This document shows positions 8,538-16,514 of a stretch of DNA of 64,000 nt, in pieces. The stretch covers positions 5,456,001-5,520,000 of the forward strand of contig NZ_CP059399.1 of NCBI RefSeq assembly GCF_013744875.1. Reading direction: 5' to 3'. The notes under the pieces are model-generated. The model worked only from the letters and a program-made list of their open reading frames with translations, made no database searches and had not been told where the DNA came from. A program made the translations under genes and the position numbers. Each line of letters opens with the position of its first letter. The first letter of the stretch is position 1. The DNA comes from Nocardia huaxiensis. Lineage in GTDB: Bacteria > Actinomycetota > Actinomycetes > Mycobacteriales > Mycobacteriaceae.

Positions 8538-10301
8538 GTGCGTACCCGAATCAGAGTCCTCGCCCTGTTCGCTGTCCCCGTCGTCGCACTCACCGGCTGC
8601 GGCGGTGACCAGACCACCGACCGGATGCGCAGTGCCGCAAACACTTTCGCCGACGCACTGACCAACGACGATCCGGCGGCCGCGGCGGCGGTGACCACCG
8701 ATCCTGCCCAGGCCACCGCCGCCCTGACCGCCCTCTACCAGGGTCTGGGCAAGGACGCGCACTTCACGGTGGAGTCGGTGGACAAGGACGCGGGCACCTT
8801 CACCCTGGCCGCCACCTGGAAACTGGGCGCCGACGGCAAGAACGACTGGACCTACACCACCACCGGCAAGCTCAGCGAGACCGGCGGCGACTGGAAGGTG
8901 GGCTGGGATCCGGCAACCGTCGCGCCCGGGATGAACGCCGGCTCGCTGGTGTACAGCGCGGTGTATCCGGATCCGGCGCGGATTCTGGACAGCACGGGCG
9001 GTGAACTCATGACCCAGCAGATCGTGACGCTGGTGAACGTGGCACCGGGCGCCGACACCGCGGCGGTCGCGAACCTGCTCGCACCCCTCGCACCGGGCAT
9101 CACCGCACAGTCGCTGGCCTCGGATCTGGCCGGGGCGCAAGGCAAATCGATTACGGCGATCACCCTGCGGCAGAGCGATCTGGCGCCGATCCAGGCCGCG
9201 CTCGAGGCACTGCCGAATGTGACCCTCTCGCCGCAGACCCGACTGCTCACCACCGACAAGGCGCTGGCCTCGCCCACCCTGTCGGGCCTGTCGGAGCTAT
9301 GGCAGCAGCAGGCCGACGCGGCGGCGGGCTGGGCGGTGCGCGCGCAGACCCCGCAGGGCACCGAACGCATCGCGGGCCAGGATGCCAAGCCCACCACCGA
9401 CATTCGCAGCACCCTCGACGTGGCATTGCAGCGTTCGGCCGAGGCGGCGCTCGCGCCGATCCCGCAGGCGGCGGCCATCGTCGCCATCCAGCCCTCCACC
9501 GGCAACGTGGTGGCCATGGCGCAGAACGCGGCCGCCGACGGGCAGGGGCCGATCGCGTTGACCGGCCTGTACCCGCCGGGCTCCACGTTCAAGACGGTGA
9601 CGGTGTCGGCGGCCTTGCAGGCGGGCACGGTGACACCGGATTCGATCGTGGCCTGCCCGGGAGTGGCCGATATCGAAGGCCGCCGCATCCCCAACGACAA
9701 CAACTTCGACCTCGGAAACGTCCCGCTGCACACGGCTTTCGCGCGCTCGTGCAACACCACCATGGGCAAGCTCGCGGTCGGCCTGCCCGCCGACGCGCTC
9801 CCGAACGCGGCCGCGCAACTCGGGCTGGGCATCGACTACGTGACCCCGGGCCTGACGACAGTCACCGGCAGCGTCCCCACCGCCGACACCCCGGCGCTGC
9901 GCGTCGAGGAAGCCATCGGCCAGGGCAAGGTGACCGCGTCCCCGTTCGGCATGGCCCTGGTCGCCGCGACCCTCGCGCACGGTTCGGTGCCCGCGCCCGC
10001 GATCGTGTCCGGCCGGCCGGGCAAACCGGACCGGACTCCCCCGGCGCTACCGGCCGGGATCGCCGATCAGGTGAAAACGATGATGCGCGAGACGATCACC
10101 GACGGCACCGCCACCGCCCTGCGCGATATCCCGGGCCTGCTCGGCAAGACCGGCACCGCCGAATTCATCGACGACACCCACGCCCACGGCTGGTTCGTCG
10201 GCATCGACGGCGATCTGGCGTTCGCGGTGTTCGTCTACGACGCCAACTCCTCGGGTCCGGCGGTCGAGGCGGCCGGGCGCATGCTGCGCGCCCGCGACTG
10301 A
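8538..10301 (+). CDS. Lipoprotein penicillin-binding protein (transpeptidase)
   Basis: A 587-aa class B-type penicillin-binding protein. A short signal peptide ends in the lipobox VALTGC, so the protein should be lipid-anchored outside the membrane. An NTF2-like (MecA_N) domain spans about residues 25-140. The transpeptidase domain has S349-T-F-K352, S404-C-N406 and K537-T-G539, the three penicillin-binding motifs. It cross-links peptidoglycan. The order of domains matches M. tuberculosis Rv2864c. GTG 8538 gives a normal signal peptide; an upstream GTG at 8484 overlapping the previous stop is the alternative. Confidence 0.88.
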   Translation: MRTRIRVLALFAVPVVALTGCGGDQTTDRMRSAANTFADALTNDDPAAAAAVTTDPAQATAALTALYQGLGKDAHFTVESVDKDAGTFTLAATWKLGADGKNDWTYTTTGKLSETGGDWKVGWDPATVAPGMNAGSLVYSAVYPDPARILDSTGGELMTQQIVTLVNVAPGADTAAVANLLAPLAPGITAQSLASDLAGAQGKSITAITLRQSDLAPIQAALEALPNVTLSPQTRLLTTDKALASPTLSGLSELWQQQADAAAGWAVRAQTPQGTERIAGQDAKPTTDIRSTLDVALQRSAEAALAPIPQAAAIVAIQPSTGNVVAMAQNAAADGQGPIALTGLYPPGSTFKTVTVSAALQAGTVTPDSIVACPGVADIEGRRIPNDNNFDLGNVPLHTAFARSCNTTMGKLAVGLPADALPNAAAQLGLGIDYVTPGLTTVTGSVPTADTPALRVEEAIGQGKVTASPFGMALVAATLAHGSVPAPAIVSGRPGKPDRTPPALPAGIADQVKTMMRETITDGTATALRDIPGLLGKTGTAEFIDDTHAHGWFVGIDGDLAFAVFVYDANSSGPAVEAAGRMLRARD

Positions 10302-10325
10302 ATCGGAAGTCGCGGTGTCGCCCTC

Positions 10326-10412
10326 GTCATTCCGGCGCGCTTTGGCCGGAATCCATCGAATCCGTTGCGCCGCTGCGTGTGTGGATCCCCGCCAAAAGCG
10401 CGCCGGGATGAC
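10326..10412. repeat. Long imperfect inverted repeat between convergent genes
   Basis: Left arm 10326-10355 begins GTCATTCCGGCGCGCTTTGG. Right arm 10382-10412 is its imperfect reverse complement (TGGATCCCCGCCAAAAGCGC...). The 26-bp centre is unrelated. It could act as a bidirectional terminator for the PBP and LLM-oxidoreductase genes, or be a dispersed palindromic element of the REP/MITE kind. Confidence 0.6.
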
Positions 10413-10473
10413 AGGGTTGCGCCGCCGTCAATGATCGATCGACGGGCGGCACCCGGACAGCGTGTGCGGCAGG

Positions 10474-11313
10474 CTATTTCGTGCGCTCGGCCAGGGCGGG
10501 CGCGAGGGCACGCAGTGCGGGTAGCGGGTCGCCGCCCAGAACCTGCACCGCGACATGGTCGGCGCCGGCGCGCAGGTGGTCGGTCAACCGGTCGGCGATC
10601 TGCTCGGCGGTGCCGTGCGCGGCGACCGCGTCGATGAACCGGTCACTGCCCGGTGCGGTCAGATCGTCGTCACCGAAGCCGTAACTGCGCAGGTTGGCGG
10701 TGTAGTTGGACAACCCCAGGTAGTAGCCGAGGGTCTCGCGGGCGGTGGCGCGGGCACGGTCGGGATCGGTGTCGAAGACGACCTTGTGCTCGGGCGCGAT
10801 CAGCGTGTGCGGGCCGAGCTGTTCGCGCAGGGCGGCGGTGTGCTCGGGAACGGTGAGGTAGGGCAGCGCGCCGGCGGTGCGGTCGCGGGCCAGCTTGGCT
10901 ACGCGCGGGCCCAGTGCGGCCAGGGCGCGCTGCGACTGGGGGACCCCGGCGGCGTCGAGGTCGTCGAGGTAGGCGGCCAGGGCGTCATAGGGTTTGGTGT
11001 AGTCGGCGGTGTGCTCGCGATGTCCGGCACCGATACCGAGCACGAACCGGCCCGGGTATTTGTCGTCGAGGCGATGGAAGGTCTCGGCGGCTTCGGCCGA
11101 CGGCGAGGCCCACACGTTCACGATGCTGGAGCCGATGGTGAGCGAATCGGTGGCGGCCAGCAGCGCGTCGTAGCCGTCCCAGCTCGCATCCGGGGACGCG
11201 CCCAGCCACACCGTGCCGTAGCCGAGCTGCTCGAGTTCGCGCACCGATTCGGGGGTGAACACCGAATACGCCTGCCACACACCGATCTTTCCGAGTTCCT
11301 GTGTCGTCACCAT
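10474..11313 (-). CDS. LLM-class F420-dependent oxidoreductase
   Basis: A 279-aa luciferase-like (TIM-barrel) protein: IGVWQAYSVFTPESVRELEQLGYGTVWLG at the start, GIGAGHREHT in the middle, and a C-terminal HGTAEQIADRLTDHLRAGADHVAVQVL typical of actinobacterial LLM proteins that use coenzyme F420 or FMN. The substrate is unknown. ATG 11313-11311 is preferred (MVTTQELGKIGVW); the frame stays open to 11346 but the extra residues do not fit the family. It converges with the PBP gene and diverges from trpS. Confidence 0.8.
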   Translation of the reverse strand: MVTTQELGKIGVWQAYSVFTPESVRELEQLGYGTVWLGASPDASWDGYDALLAATDSLTIGSSIVNVWASPSAEAAETFHRLDDKYPGRFVLGIGAGHREHTADYTKPYDALAAYLDDLDAAGVPQSQRALAALGPRVAKLARDRTAGALPYLTVPEHTAALREQLGPHTLIAPEHKVVFDTDPDRARATARETLGYYLGLSNYTANLRSYGFGDDDLTAPGSDRFIDAVAAHGTAEQIADRLTDHLRAGADHVAVQVLGGDPLPALRALAPALAERTK

Positions 11314-11420
11314 GATCGCCAGCAACACGGTCTCCGCGTCGCGCATTCCCCGTCACTGTGCTTGCCCGGCGTGAGCAGCGTCGCAGCGCAATCGAGGCGA
11401 CGGGCACGCCGCCGCCTTGT

Positions 11421-11575
11421 TATGGTGGCAGGGTGATCGATCTCCGACAGGCGTGGCGGCTGCAACAGCAGCCCGGTTAGTCATGTCCGCGGGCTGTACG
11501 CAGCCCGCATCGAATCACCTTGTGCACGTGCGGTTTTCGTACAGCCCTCCCCCAATTCGCAGGAGCTGTACCGTG
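11421..11575 (+). promoter_or_regulatory. trpS leader: attenuator-like RNA with RBS-sequestering hairpin
   Basis: A TATGGT -10 with extended TG (11419-11426) would start RNA at about 11433. Hairpin 1 pairs GCGGGCT (11489-11495) with AGCCCGC (11502-11508). Hairpin 2 pairs GTACAGC (11539-11545) with GCTGTAC (11565-11571); this hides the AGGAG site (11561-11565) just before the GTG at 11573. GCTGTAC also occurs at 11493-11499 inside hairpin 1, so GTACAGC can pair with either copy, but not both. GCAGCCCG occurs at 11468 (inside the leader frame) and again at 11500. This is the layout of a translation attenuator with mutually exclusive structures. The direction of control is inference. Confidence 0.65.
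11433..11480 (+). CDS. Putative trpS leader peptide with one Trp codon
   Basis: A 15-residue frame, MIDLRQAWRLQQQPG, with GTG at 11433 and TAG at 11478-11480. The start coincides with the predicted transcription start, so it would be read from a leaderless mRNA, which is common in actinobacteria. Codon 8 is TGG. It ends nine bases before hairpin 1 of the trpS leader. Leader peptides of this kind are known upstream of auxiliary trpS genes in Streptomyces. Translation here is not demonstrated. Confidence 0.45.
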   Translation: MIDLRQAWRLQQQPG

Positions 11576-12613
11576 AATTCCTTCACCGCCACCATCGCAC
11601 GCAGCGACCGGCTCGCCGCCGACGTCACCGCCCACCCCGAACTGTTCCGCATCCTCACCGGCGAAAGACCGACCGGCGCACTGCATCTGGGCCACTACTT
11701 CGGCACCGTCGCCGAACGCGTGCGCCTGCACCAGCACGGTGTGGACACCTTCGTCATCCTGGCCGACTATCAGGTCATCACCGACCGCGACAGCATCGGC
11801 CAGGTGCGTGAGCACGTGCACAGTGCCGTGCTGGACTATGTGGCCGCCGGCCTCGACCCCGACCACGCCACGATCTTCACCCATTCGGCGATACCGGCGC
11901 TCAATCAGCTCATGCTGCCGCTGCTGAGCCTGGTGACCGAGGCCGAACTGCACCGCAATCCAACCGTGAAAGCCGAGCACGCGGCGTCCGAACGAGCGTT
12001 GAGCGGACTACTGCTCACCTATCCGGTGCATCAGGCCGCCGACATCCTGTCGTGCGCGGCGAACCTGGTGCCGGTGGGCAAGGACAATCTGCCGCACGTC
12101 GAACTCACGCGGCTGCTCGCGCGCCGATTCAACGACCGCTACGGCCCGGTCTTCCCCGAACCGCAGGCCCTGCTCACCGCCTCGCCCGAGGTGCCCGGAC
12201 TCGACGGCCGCAAAATGTCGAAGAGCTACGGCAATGCCATCGCCCTGTCCATGACCGCCGACGAGACCGCGGCCCTGATCCGGCGCGCCCCCACCGATTC
12301 CGAACGGCGCATCAGCTTCGACCCGGACCAGCGGCCGGGAGTGTCGGCACTGCTGACCACCGCCGCACTGTGCACGGGCCGCGACGAACACGACATCGCC
12401 GACGAGATCGGCGACGCCGGGGCGAGCGCACTCAAGCGATTCACCACCGACGCGGTCAACGAACGCTTCGCCGAGCATCGGCGCAGGCGTGGCGAACTGG
12501 CACGCGATGCCGGGTTCGCCAGTCGCGTCCTGCGCGAAGGCAATCGGCGCGCCAACGAGATCGCCGAACACACCCTCGACCAGGTGCGGCACGCGATGGG
12601 AACGGTGTACTGA
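11573..12613 (+). CDS. trpS: Tryptophanyl-tRNA synthetase
   Basis: A 346-aa class I aminoacyl-tRNA synthetase that attaches tryptophan to tRNA-Trp. The HIGH-type motif is in GERPTGALHLGHYFGT and the KMSKS loop in GRKMSKSYGN. The pocket segment has ERALSGLLLTYPVHQAADIL. The RILTGERPTGALHLGHY form resembles the auxiliary TrpRS group (Deinococcus TrpRS II, Streptomyces inducible TrpRS) more than the usual SGIQPTG form, so a second housekeeping trpS elsewhere is possible. GTG 11573 is preferred because AGGAG lies seven bases upstream; longer in-frame starts run through the leader hairpins. The methyltransferase gene follows after 1 bp. Confidence 0.88.
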   Translation: MNSFTATIARSDRLAADVTAHPELFRILTGERPTGALHLGHYFGTVAERVRLHQHGVDTFVILADYQVITDRDSIGQVREHVHSAVLDYVAAGLDPDHATIFTHSAIPALNQLMLPLLSLVTEAELHRNPTVKAEHAASERALSGLLLTYPVHQAADILSCAANLVPVGKDNLPHVELTRLLARRFNDRYGPVFPEPQALLTASPEVPGLDGRKMSKSYGNAIALSMTADETAALIRRAPTDSERRISFDPDQRPGVSALLTTAALCTGRDEHDIADEIGDAGASALKRFTTDAVNERFAEHRRRRGELARDAGFASRVLREGNRRANEIAEHTLDQVRHAMGTVY

Positions 12614-12614
12614 C

Positions 12615-13322
12615 ATGACCTCCGACCACCACCTGCAGGCCGCCGCCGATCTCGACGACATGCTGGTGACCTCCCGCTCGGCGGCCGAGTATCGCGCCAT
12701 GTTCGCCCTCACCGACACCGATCTGGCCGGTTCGGTGCTCGACTGTTGTGCGGGCGGCGCGAGTTTCGCCGCCGAGACCGGCGACCGGGTGATCGCCGTC
12801 GACCCGATGTACGCACTCGAGGATCACGTGCTCGCGGCCCGGGTGCGTGCGGCCATCCGCGACGGCGACGCCATCATCGCCGCGCACGCGGACCGCTTCG
12901 AATGGACCTGGTACGGCGGCATCGAGCAGCGTCGCGTCCTGCGGCACGCAGCCGGGGAACGGTTCATCGCGGATCTGACCGCGCACCCCGACCGGTACGT
13001 GCCCGGTGCGCTGCCCGAATTGCCGTTCGTGACCGGCAGTTTCGACCTCGTGCTGTGCTCGCATCTGCTGTTCACCTGGTCCGACCGCTTCGACGAGGAC
13101 TTCCACCGCCGCGCCCTGGCCGAACTGGTGCGCGTGGCCCGCCGCGAGGTCCGCATCTATCCACTGGTCGTGCAGGCCACCGGCGAACCGGTCGAGTATC
13201 TGGACCGGCTGTGCGAGGAACTGCGCGCCGACGGCCACGACGTCCGGTTGCAGCAGATCGCCTACCGATTCCAGCGTGGAGCCCAGGAAATGCTGCGCAT
13301 CAGGCCGGCCACCGCCGACTGA
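12615..13322 (+). CDS. Class I SAM-dependent methyltransferase
   Basis: A 235-aa protein with the SAM-binding motif I VLDCCAGGASFAAE at about residues 40-53, an acidic motif II IAVDP and a later FDLVLCSHLLFTWSD (motif IV region). The methyl acceptor is unknown. ATG 12615 lies 1 bp after the trpS stop, so both are likely cotranscribed and under the trpS leader. A hairpin at 13380-13405 ends the unit. Confidence 0.78.
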   Translation: MTSDHHLQAAADLDDMLVTSRSAAEYRAMFALTDTDLAGSVLDCCAGGASFAAETGDRVIAVDPMYALEDHVLAARVRAAIRDGDAIIAAHADRFEWTWYGGIEQRRVLRHAAGERFIADLTAHPDRYVPGALPELPFVTGSFDLVLCSHLLFTWSDRFDEDFHRRALAELVRVARREVRIYPLVVQATGEPVEYLDRLCEELRADGHDVRLQQIAYRFQRGAQEMLRIRPATAD

Positions 13323-13379
13323 GCCACACGGAAGCGATCACCGCACCCGATGCATCCAGGCATCGCAGGCAATGCGAAG

Positions 13380-13405
13380 GCCCGGAAACCGCAAGGTCTC
13401 CGGGC
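13380..13405. terminator. Hairpin terminator between convergent genes
   Basis: GCCCGGAAACC (13380-13390) pairs with GGTCTCCGGGC (13395-13405) over 11 bp with one mismatch and a GCAA tetraloop, followed by TTTCG. It separates the methyltransferase gene from the convergent TetR gene. Confidence 0.7.
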
Positions 13406-13419
13406 TTTCGCGTGCGGGT

Positions 13420-14142
13420 TCAGTTCTCGGCGTCGACCTTCGGGAAGGTCTGGGTGACCAGTGTGGTCAGCGAATCGCCGAGCAGCACGTGCACCTGTTC
13501 CCGAGTGAGGTTGCCGCGCACGATCCATTCGCGCCCGGCCGCCTTCACCAATCCGCCGTAGCAGCGCACCAGCGCGCGCAATTGCTCACTGTGCAGCGAA
13601 TGCGACAACCCCATCATCTGCACCACCCGGTCGGCTGCGGCGCTGTCGGCCTCGTCGAGAATCCGCTGTACTTCCGGATCGTCGCCGATGCCTTCCAGAC
13701 CGGTGACCTTCACCCAGGTGGTGCCGTGCTCGGAAATGGTGTCGAGCAGCCACTCCACGCTGGCGTCGACCCGTTCCTTGGTGCTGCCGGTCGGCACCAG
13801 CATGTGCTCGAGCCGCGGCAGCGTCACCATGCGGCGCACCACCGCCAGATACAGGTCGCGCTTGTTGCCGAAGTAGTGGTTGATCAGACCTCGCGCCACC
13901 CCGGCCCGCTGCGCGAGCTCGGCGGTGGACACGGCCGCATACGGGCGCTCGCCGAACATGTCGATGGCACACGACAGGATCTGCGCGCGCCGCTCGTCGG
14001 GTTCGAGGCGACGGCGACGCGACGGAGCGTCACCGGTGTCGGCAGCGGCGCTGCCCGACTCGGCCGCAGTGCCGCCGGCCGCCGGCTCGAGGGTGTCGCC
14101 GCCGGGCGTGGGCGGCATCTGGGTGTCAGAGTGAGCGGGCAA
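13420..14142 (-). CDS. TetR-family transcriptional regulator
   Basis: A 240-aa regulator with a disordered Gly/Ala-rich N-terminus of about 45 residues. A TetR helix-turn-helix follows: RRAQILSCAIDMFGERPYAAVSTAELAQRAGVARGLINHYFGNKRDLYLAVV. The rest is the helical ligand domain. It overlaps the 3' end of the upstream acyl-CoA dehydrogenase gene by 17 bp, so the two form an operon and the regulator likely senses a CoA thioester or fatty-acid-related ligand. M9 is a possible shorter start. Confidence 0.85.
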   Translation of the reverse strand: MPAHSDTQMPPTPGGDTLEPAAGGTAAESGSAAADTGDAPSRRRRLEPDERRAQILSCAIDMFGERPYAAVSTAELAQRAGVARGLINHYFGNKRDLYLAVVRRMVTLPRLEHMLVPTGSTKERVDASVEWLLDTISEHGTTWVKVTGLEGIGDDPEVQRILDEADSAAADRVVQMMGLSHSLHSEQLRALVRCYGGLVKAAGREWIVRGNLTREQVHVLLGDSLTTLVTQTFPKVDAEN

Positions 14143-15271
14143 TGAGGTCCTTCATCACCTCGTTGGCGCCCGCGAGGATCCGCAGGATCCGGGCGCCGGT
14201 GTACAGCTGGGCAATCGGGTATTCGGTCATGTATCCGTACCCGCCGAACAACTGCAGGCAACGATCCACCACATTACCGAGCTGATCGGTCAACCAGTAC
14301 TTCGACATGGCCGCGGTCGGAATGTCCAGCTCACCGCGCAGGTGCTTGCTGATGCAGTCGTCGAGGAAGACACGTCCGACCTTGGCGATGGTCGCACACT
14401 CGGCGAGCTCGAACTTGGTGTTCTGCATGGCGAACAGCGGTTTGCCGAACGCTTCGCGGCCCTTGGTGTAGTCGACGGTCAGCTTGACCGCCGTCTCGGT
14501 CATGGCGACCGCGAGGATCGCGGTGACCAGTCGCTCCTGGGCCAGCATCTGCATCATCTGATAGAAGCCCTGGCCCTCGGCGGTGCCGAGCAGGTTCGAG
14601 GCCGGCACGCGCAGGCCGTCGAAGAACAGTTCGGCGGTGTCCTGACCCTTGCCGCCGATCTTGGACAGGATGCGGCCGCGCTTGAAACCGGGCGTCTCGT
14701 CGGAGACCTCGGCGAAGATCAGCGAGACACCGGCCGCGCCCTGGGTGGGGTCGGTCTTGACGGCGAGAATGATGCCGTCGCACAGCCAGCCGTTGGAGAT
14801 GAAGATCTTCTGGCCGGTGATGACGTACTCGTCGCCCTCACGCACCGCGCGGGTCTTGATGTTCTGCAGGTCCGAGCCGGTGCCGGGTTCGGTCATGCCG
14901 ATGGACAGCAGCATTTCCCCGCTGGCCGCCTTGGGCAGCACCCGGCGCTTGAGTTCCTCGGTGCCGAACTCGTGGATGTAGGGGGCGATGATCGAGGAGT
15001 GCACCGACATGCCCAGCGACCCGTCGCCGGCGTGGGTCTGGGCTTCGATGATGGCGGCCTCGTGGGCGAAAGTGCCGCCGCCGCCACCGTATTCGGCAGG
15101 GATGGCCGCGCACAGCAGGCCCAGTTCACCGGCCTTGCGGTAGAGGGCGCGGTCGGGATGGCCCTGGGCGATGAACTTCTCCTCGTGCGGGATCACCTCC
15201 TTCTCGAAGAAGGTGGTCGCCAGATCCCGTACCGCCTCGACCTCGTCGTCGCTCCATGCGGGGCGTGCCAT
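14126..15271 (-). CDS. Acyl-CoA dehydrogenase
   Basis: A 381-aa FAD-dependent acyl-CoA dehydrogenase. It has IGMTEPGTGSDLQNIKTRA and GQKIFISNGWLCDGIILAV (the two ACAD signature regions), ERLVTAILAVAMTETAVKLTVDYTKGREAFGKPL in the C-terminal helical domain, and LQLFGGYGYMTEYPIAQLYTGARILRILAGANEVMKDLIARSL at the end. It performs alpha,beta-dehydrogenation of an acyl-CoA, probably in fatty-acid or branched-chain catabolism; the chain length is not readable. The TetR gene 13420-14142 overlaps its 3' end. TGTCAA at 15356-15361 gives a TTGACA -35 on its strand. Confidence 0.88.
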   Translation of the reverse strand: MARPAWSDDEVEAVRDLATTFFEKEVIPHEEKFIAQGHPDRALYRKAGELGLLCAAIPAEYGGGGGTFAHEAAIIEAQTHAGDGSLGMSVHSSIIAPYIHEFGTEELKRRVLPKAASGEMLLSIGMTEPGTGSDLQNIKTRAVREGDEYVITGQKIFISNGWLCDGIILAVKTDPTQGAAGVSLIFAEVSDETPGFKRGRILSKIGGKGQDTAELFFDGLRVPASNLLGTAEGQGFYQMMQMLAQERLVTAILAVAMTETAVKLTVDYTKGREAFGKPLFAMQNTKFELAECATIAKVGRVFLDDCISKHLRGELDIPTAAMSKYWLTDQLGNVVDRCLQLFGGYGYMTEYPIAQLYTGARILRILAGANEVMKDLIARSL

Positions 15272-15368
15272 CGCTCGTGTCCTTCGCTTGCCGTCGACTC
15301 ACCGGCGCGGTGGCGCCGATGCTCACGGGACAAGGGTGCACCGCTATTGGCGTACTGTCAACAGAGCG

Positions 15369-16058
15369 TCACTGTCCGGCGGCACGGGACTGATTGACCT
15401 CGGCGAGCGTGCTGAAGATCGGCGTATCCGGATTCGCGTCGATGCCCTGGCGACGCAGGAAACCATCGATCATGCCCCACACCAGTTCCGTCGCCCGATC
15501 GATGAACTCCCCGGTCTGCTCCGTACTCGGCGTATCCGAATCCGACAACCACAGATCGGTCATGGCGATCACCGCACCGATCAGCGCCCGCGACAAATAG
15601 TCGATGCCATCGGTATCCAGCTCCACCGCCTCCGACACCGTCAACGCCATCTTGGTCAACCGGCGCGCGGCACTGCGACCCAAATCCAGTTGCAGCACAC
15701 CCGAATCCGACTGCTGCAACACCGGCGCCTGACCCAGGAAACGAAAAACGTTGGGATGCTCCAGGATTCCGTGCGCGTACTGGGTGAACACCTTGTGCAG
15801 CGCGGTGCGCGGCGGCTGCAACATCAACGTCATATCGCTGCCGGCCGAGGCGAACGCCAGCTTCGACATGCGCGCGGCGATCTCGGTGAAAAGATCGCCC
15901 TTGTCGGCGAATTGGCGATACAGCCGCGGCTTGGTGATCCCGGCCTCGCGAGCGATGCGATCCATGCTCGGATGCGGACCATCGCGATCGATCACCCGGA
16001 TCGCCGCATCCACGATGTCGTCGCGGGTCACCGTCCGCGGGGCCGTTTCGGCACTCAT
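15369..16058 (-). CDS. TetR-family transcriptional regulator
   Basis: A 229-aa regulator with the HTH region TRDDIVDAAIRVIDRDGPHPSMDRIAREAGITKPRLYRQFADKGDLFTEIA, followed by the ligand domain. ATG 16058-16056 (MSAETAPRTVTRDD) is preferred over the longer frame. A perfect dyad CGTAC-N5-GTACG (16081-16095) is 23 bp before the start codon and may be an autoregulatory operator. It is divergent from the 71-aa/repeat-protein operon, which it might also control. Confidence 0.85.
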   Translation of the reverse strand: MSAETAPRTVTRDDIVDAAIRVIDRDGPHPSMDRIAREAGITKPRLYRQFADKGDLFTEIAARMSKLAFASAGSDMTLMLQPPRTALHKVFTQYAHGILEHPNVFRFLGQAPVLQQSDSGVLQLDLGRSAARRLTKMALTVSEAVELDTDGIDYLSRALIGAVIAMTDLWLSDSDTPSTEQTGEFIDRATELVWGMIDGFLRRQGIDANPDTPIFSTLAEVNQSRAAGQ

Positions 16059-16080
16059 GCGAGCCACCCGCCGAGCGTAG

Positions 16081-16253
16081 CGTACCGGCAGTACGACGTC
16101 ACCCCCGAGCGTTTCCACTGCTTACCACCGGGTAGTCGAGTGACAGAGGCCACAACCACGGTCCAGCACACAGCATTGCTTTCGCGCCGAGCGTACTGCG
16201 AGTATCGGTATCCGTACCGCCGGTACGCACCGGTGCGAGTGGGGTCGCACCGG
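16081..16253. promoter_or_regulatory. Cluster of dyads upstream of TetR gene and repeat-protein operon
   Basis: Three dyads lie in the divergent intergenic region: CGTAC-N5-GTACG (16081-16095), GTACC-GCC-GGTAC (16214-16226) and CCGGTGCGA-N6-TCGCACCGG (16230-16253). The first is at the TetR promoter; the others are close to the opposite operon starting at 16299. They are candidate TetR operators. Confidence 0.4.
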
Positions 16254-16298
16254 CACGCACCGCGGTCCACATCGTGAACCGACCCCGGAAAGACACCG

Positions 16299-16514
16299 AT
16301 GTCAGACGCAGCACGCCAGCTCGCCAGCACCCTGCAGGCCCCGCTCCCCGACGCCTTCCACCGGCTCCCGGACCCGGACCTCACCGAACTCGACCGACTT
16401 CTCAAAACCGCCCAGCGGCAACGCGGCGACAACCTCGACGCCGCCATCGAAACCTCCCTCGACTTCGTGCCGCGCCTCATGCGCCCGGCCGTCAAGAAAG
16501 CACTGGGACTATGA
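16299..16514 (+). CDS. Small conserved-type protein, 71 aa, coupled to repeat protein
   Basis: A 71-aa, probably helical, soluble protein (MSDAARQLASTLQAPLPDAF...RPAVKKALGL). ATG 16299 follows GGAAAG at 16287-16292. Its TGA overlaps the ATG of the next gene (ATGA), so the two are translationally coupled and may interact. No family recognised. Confidence 0.6.
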   Translation: MSDAARQLASTLQAPLPDAFHRLPDPDLTELDRLLKTAQRQRGDNLDAAIETSLDFVPRLMRPAVKKALGL

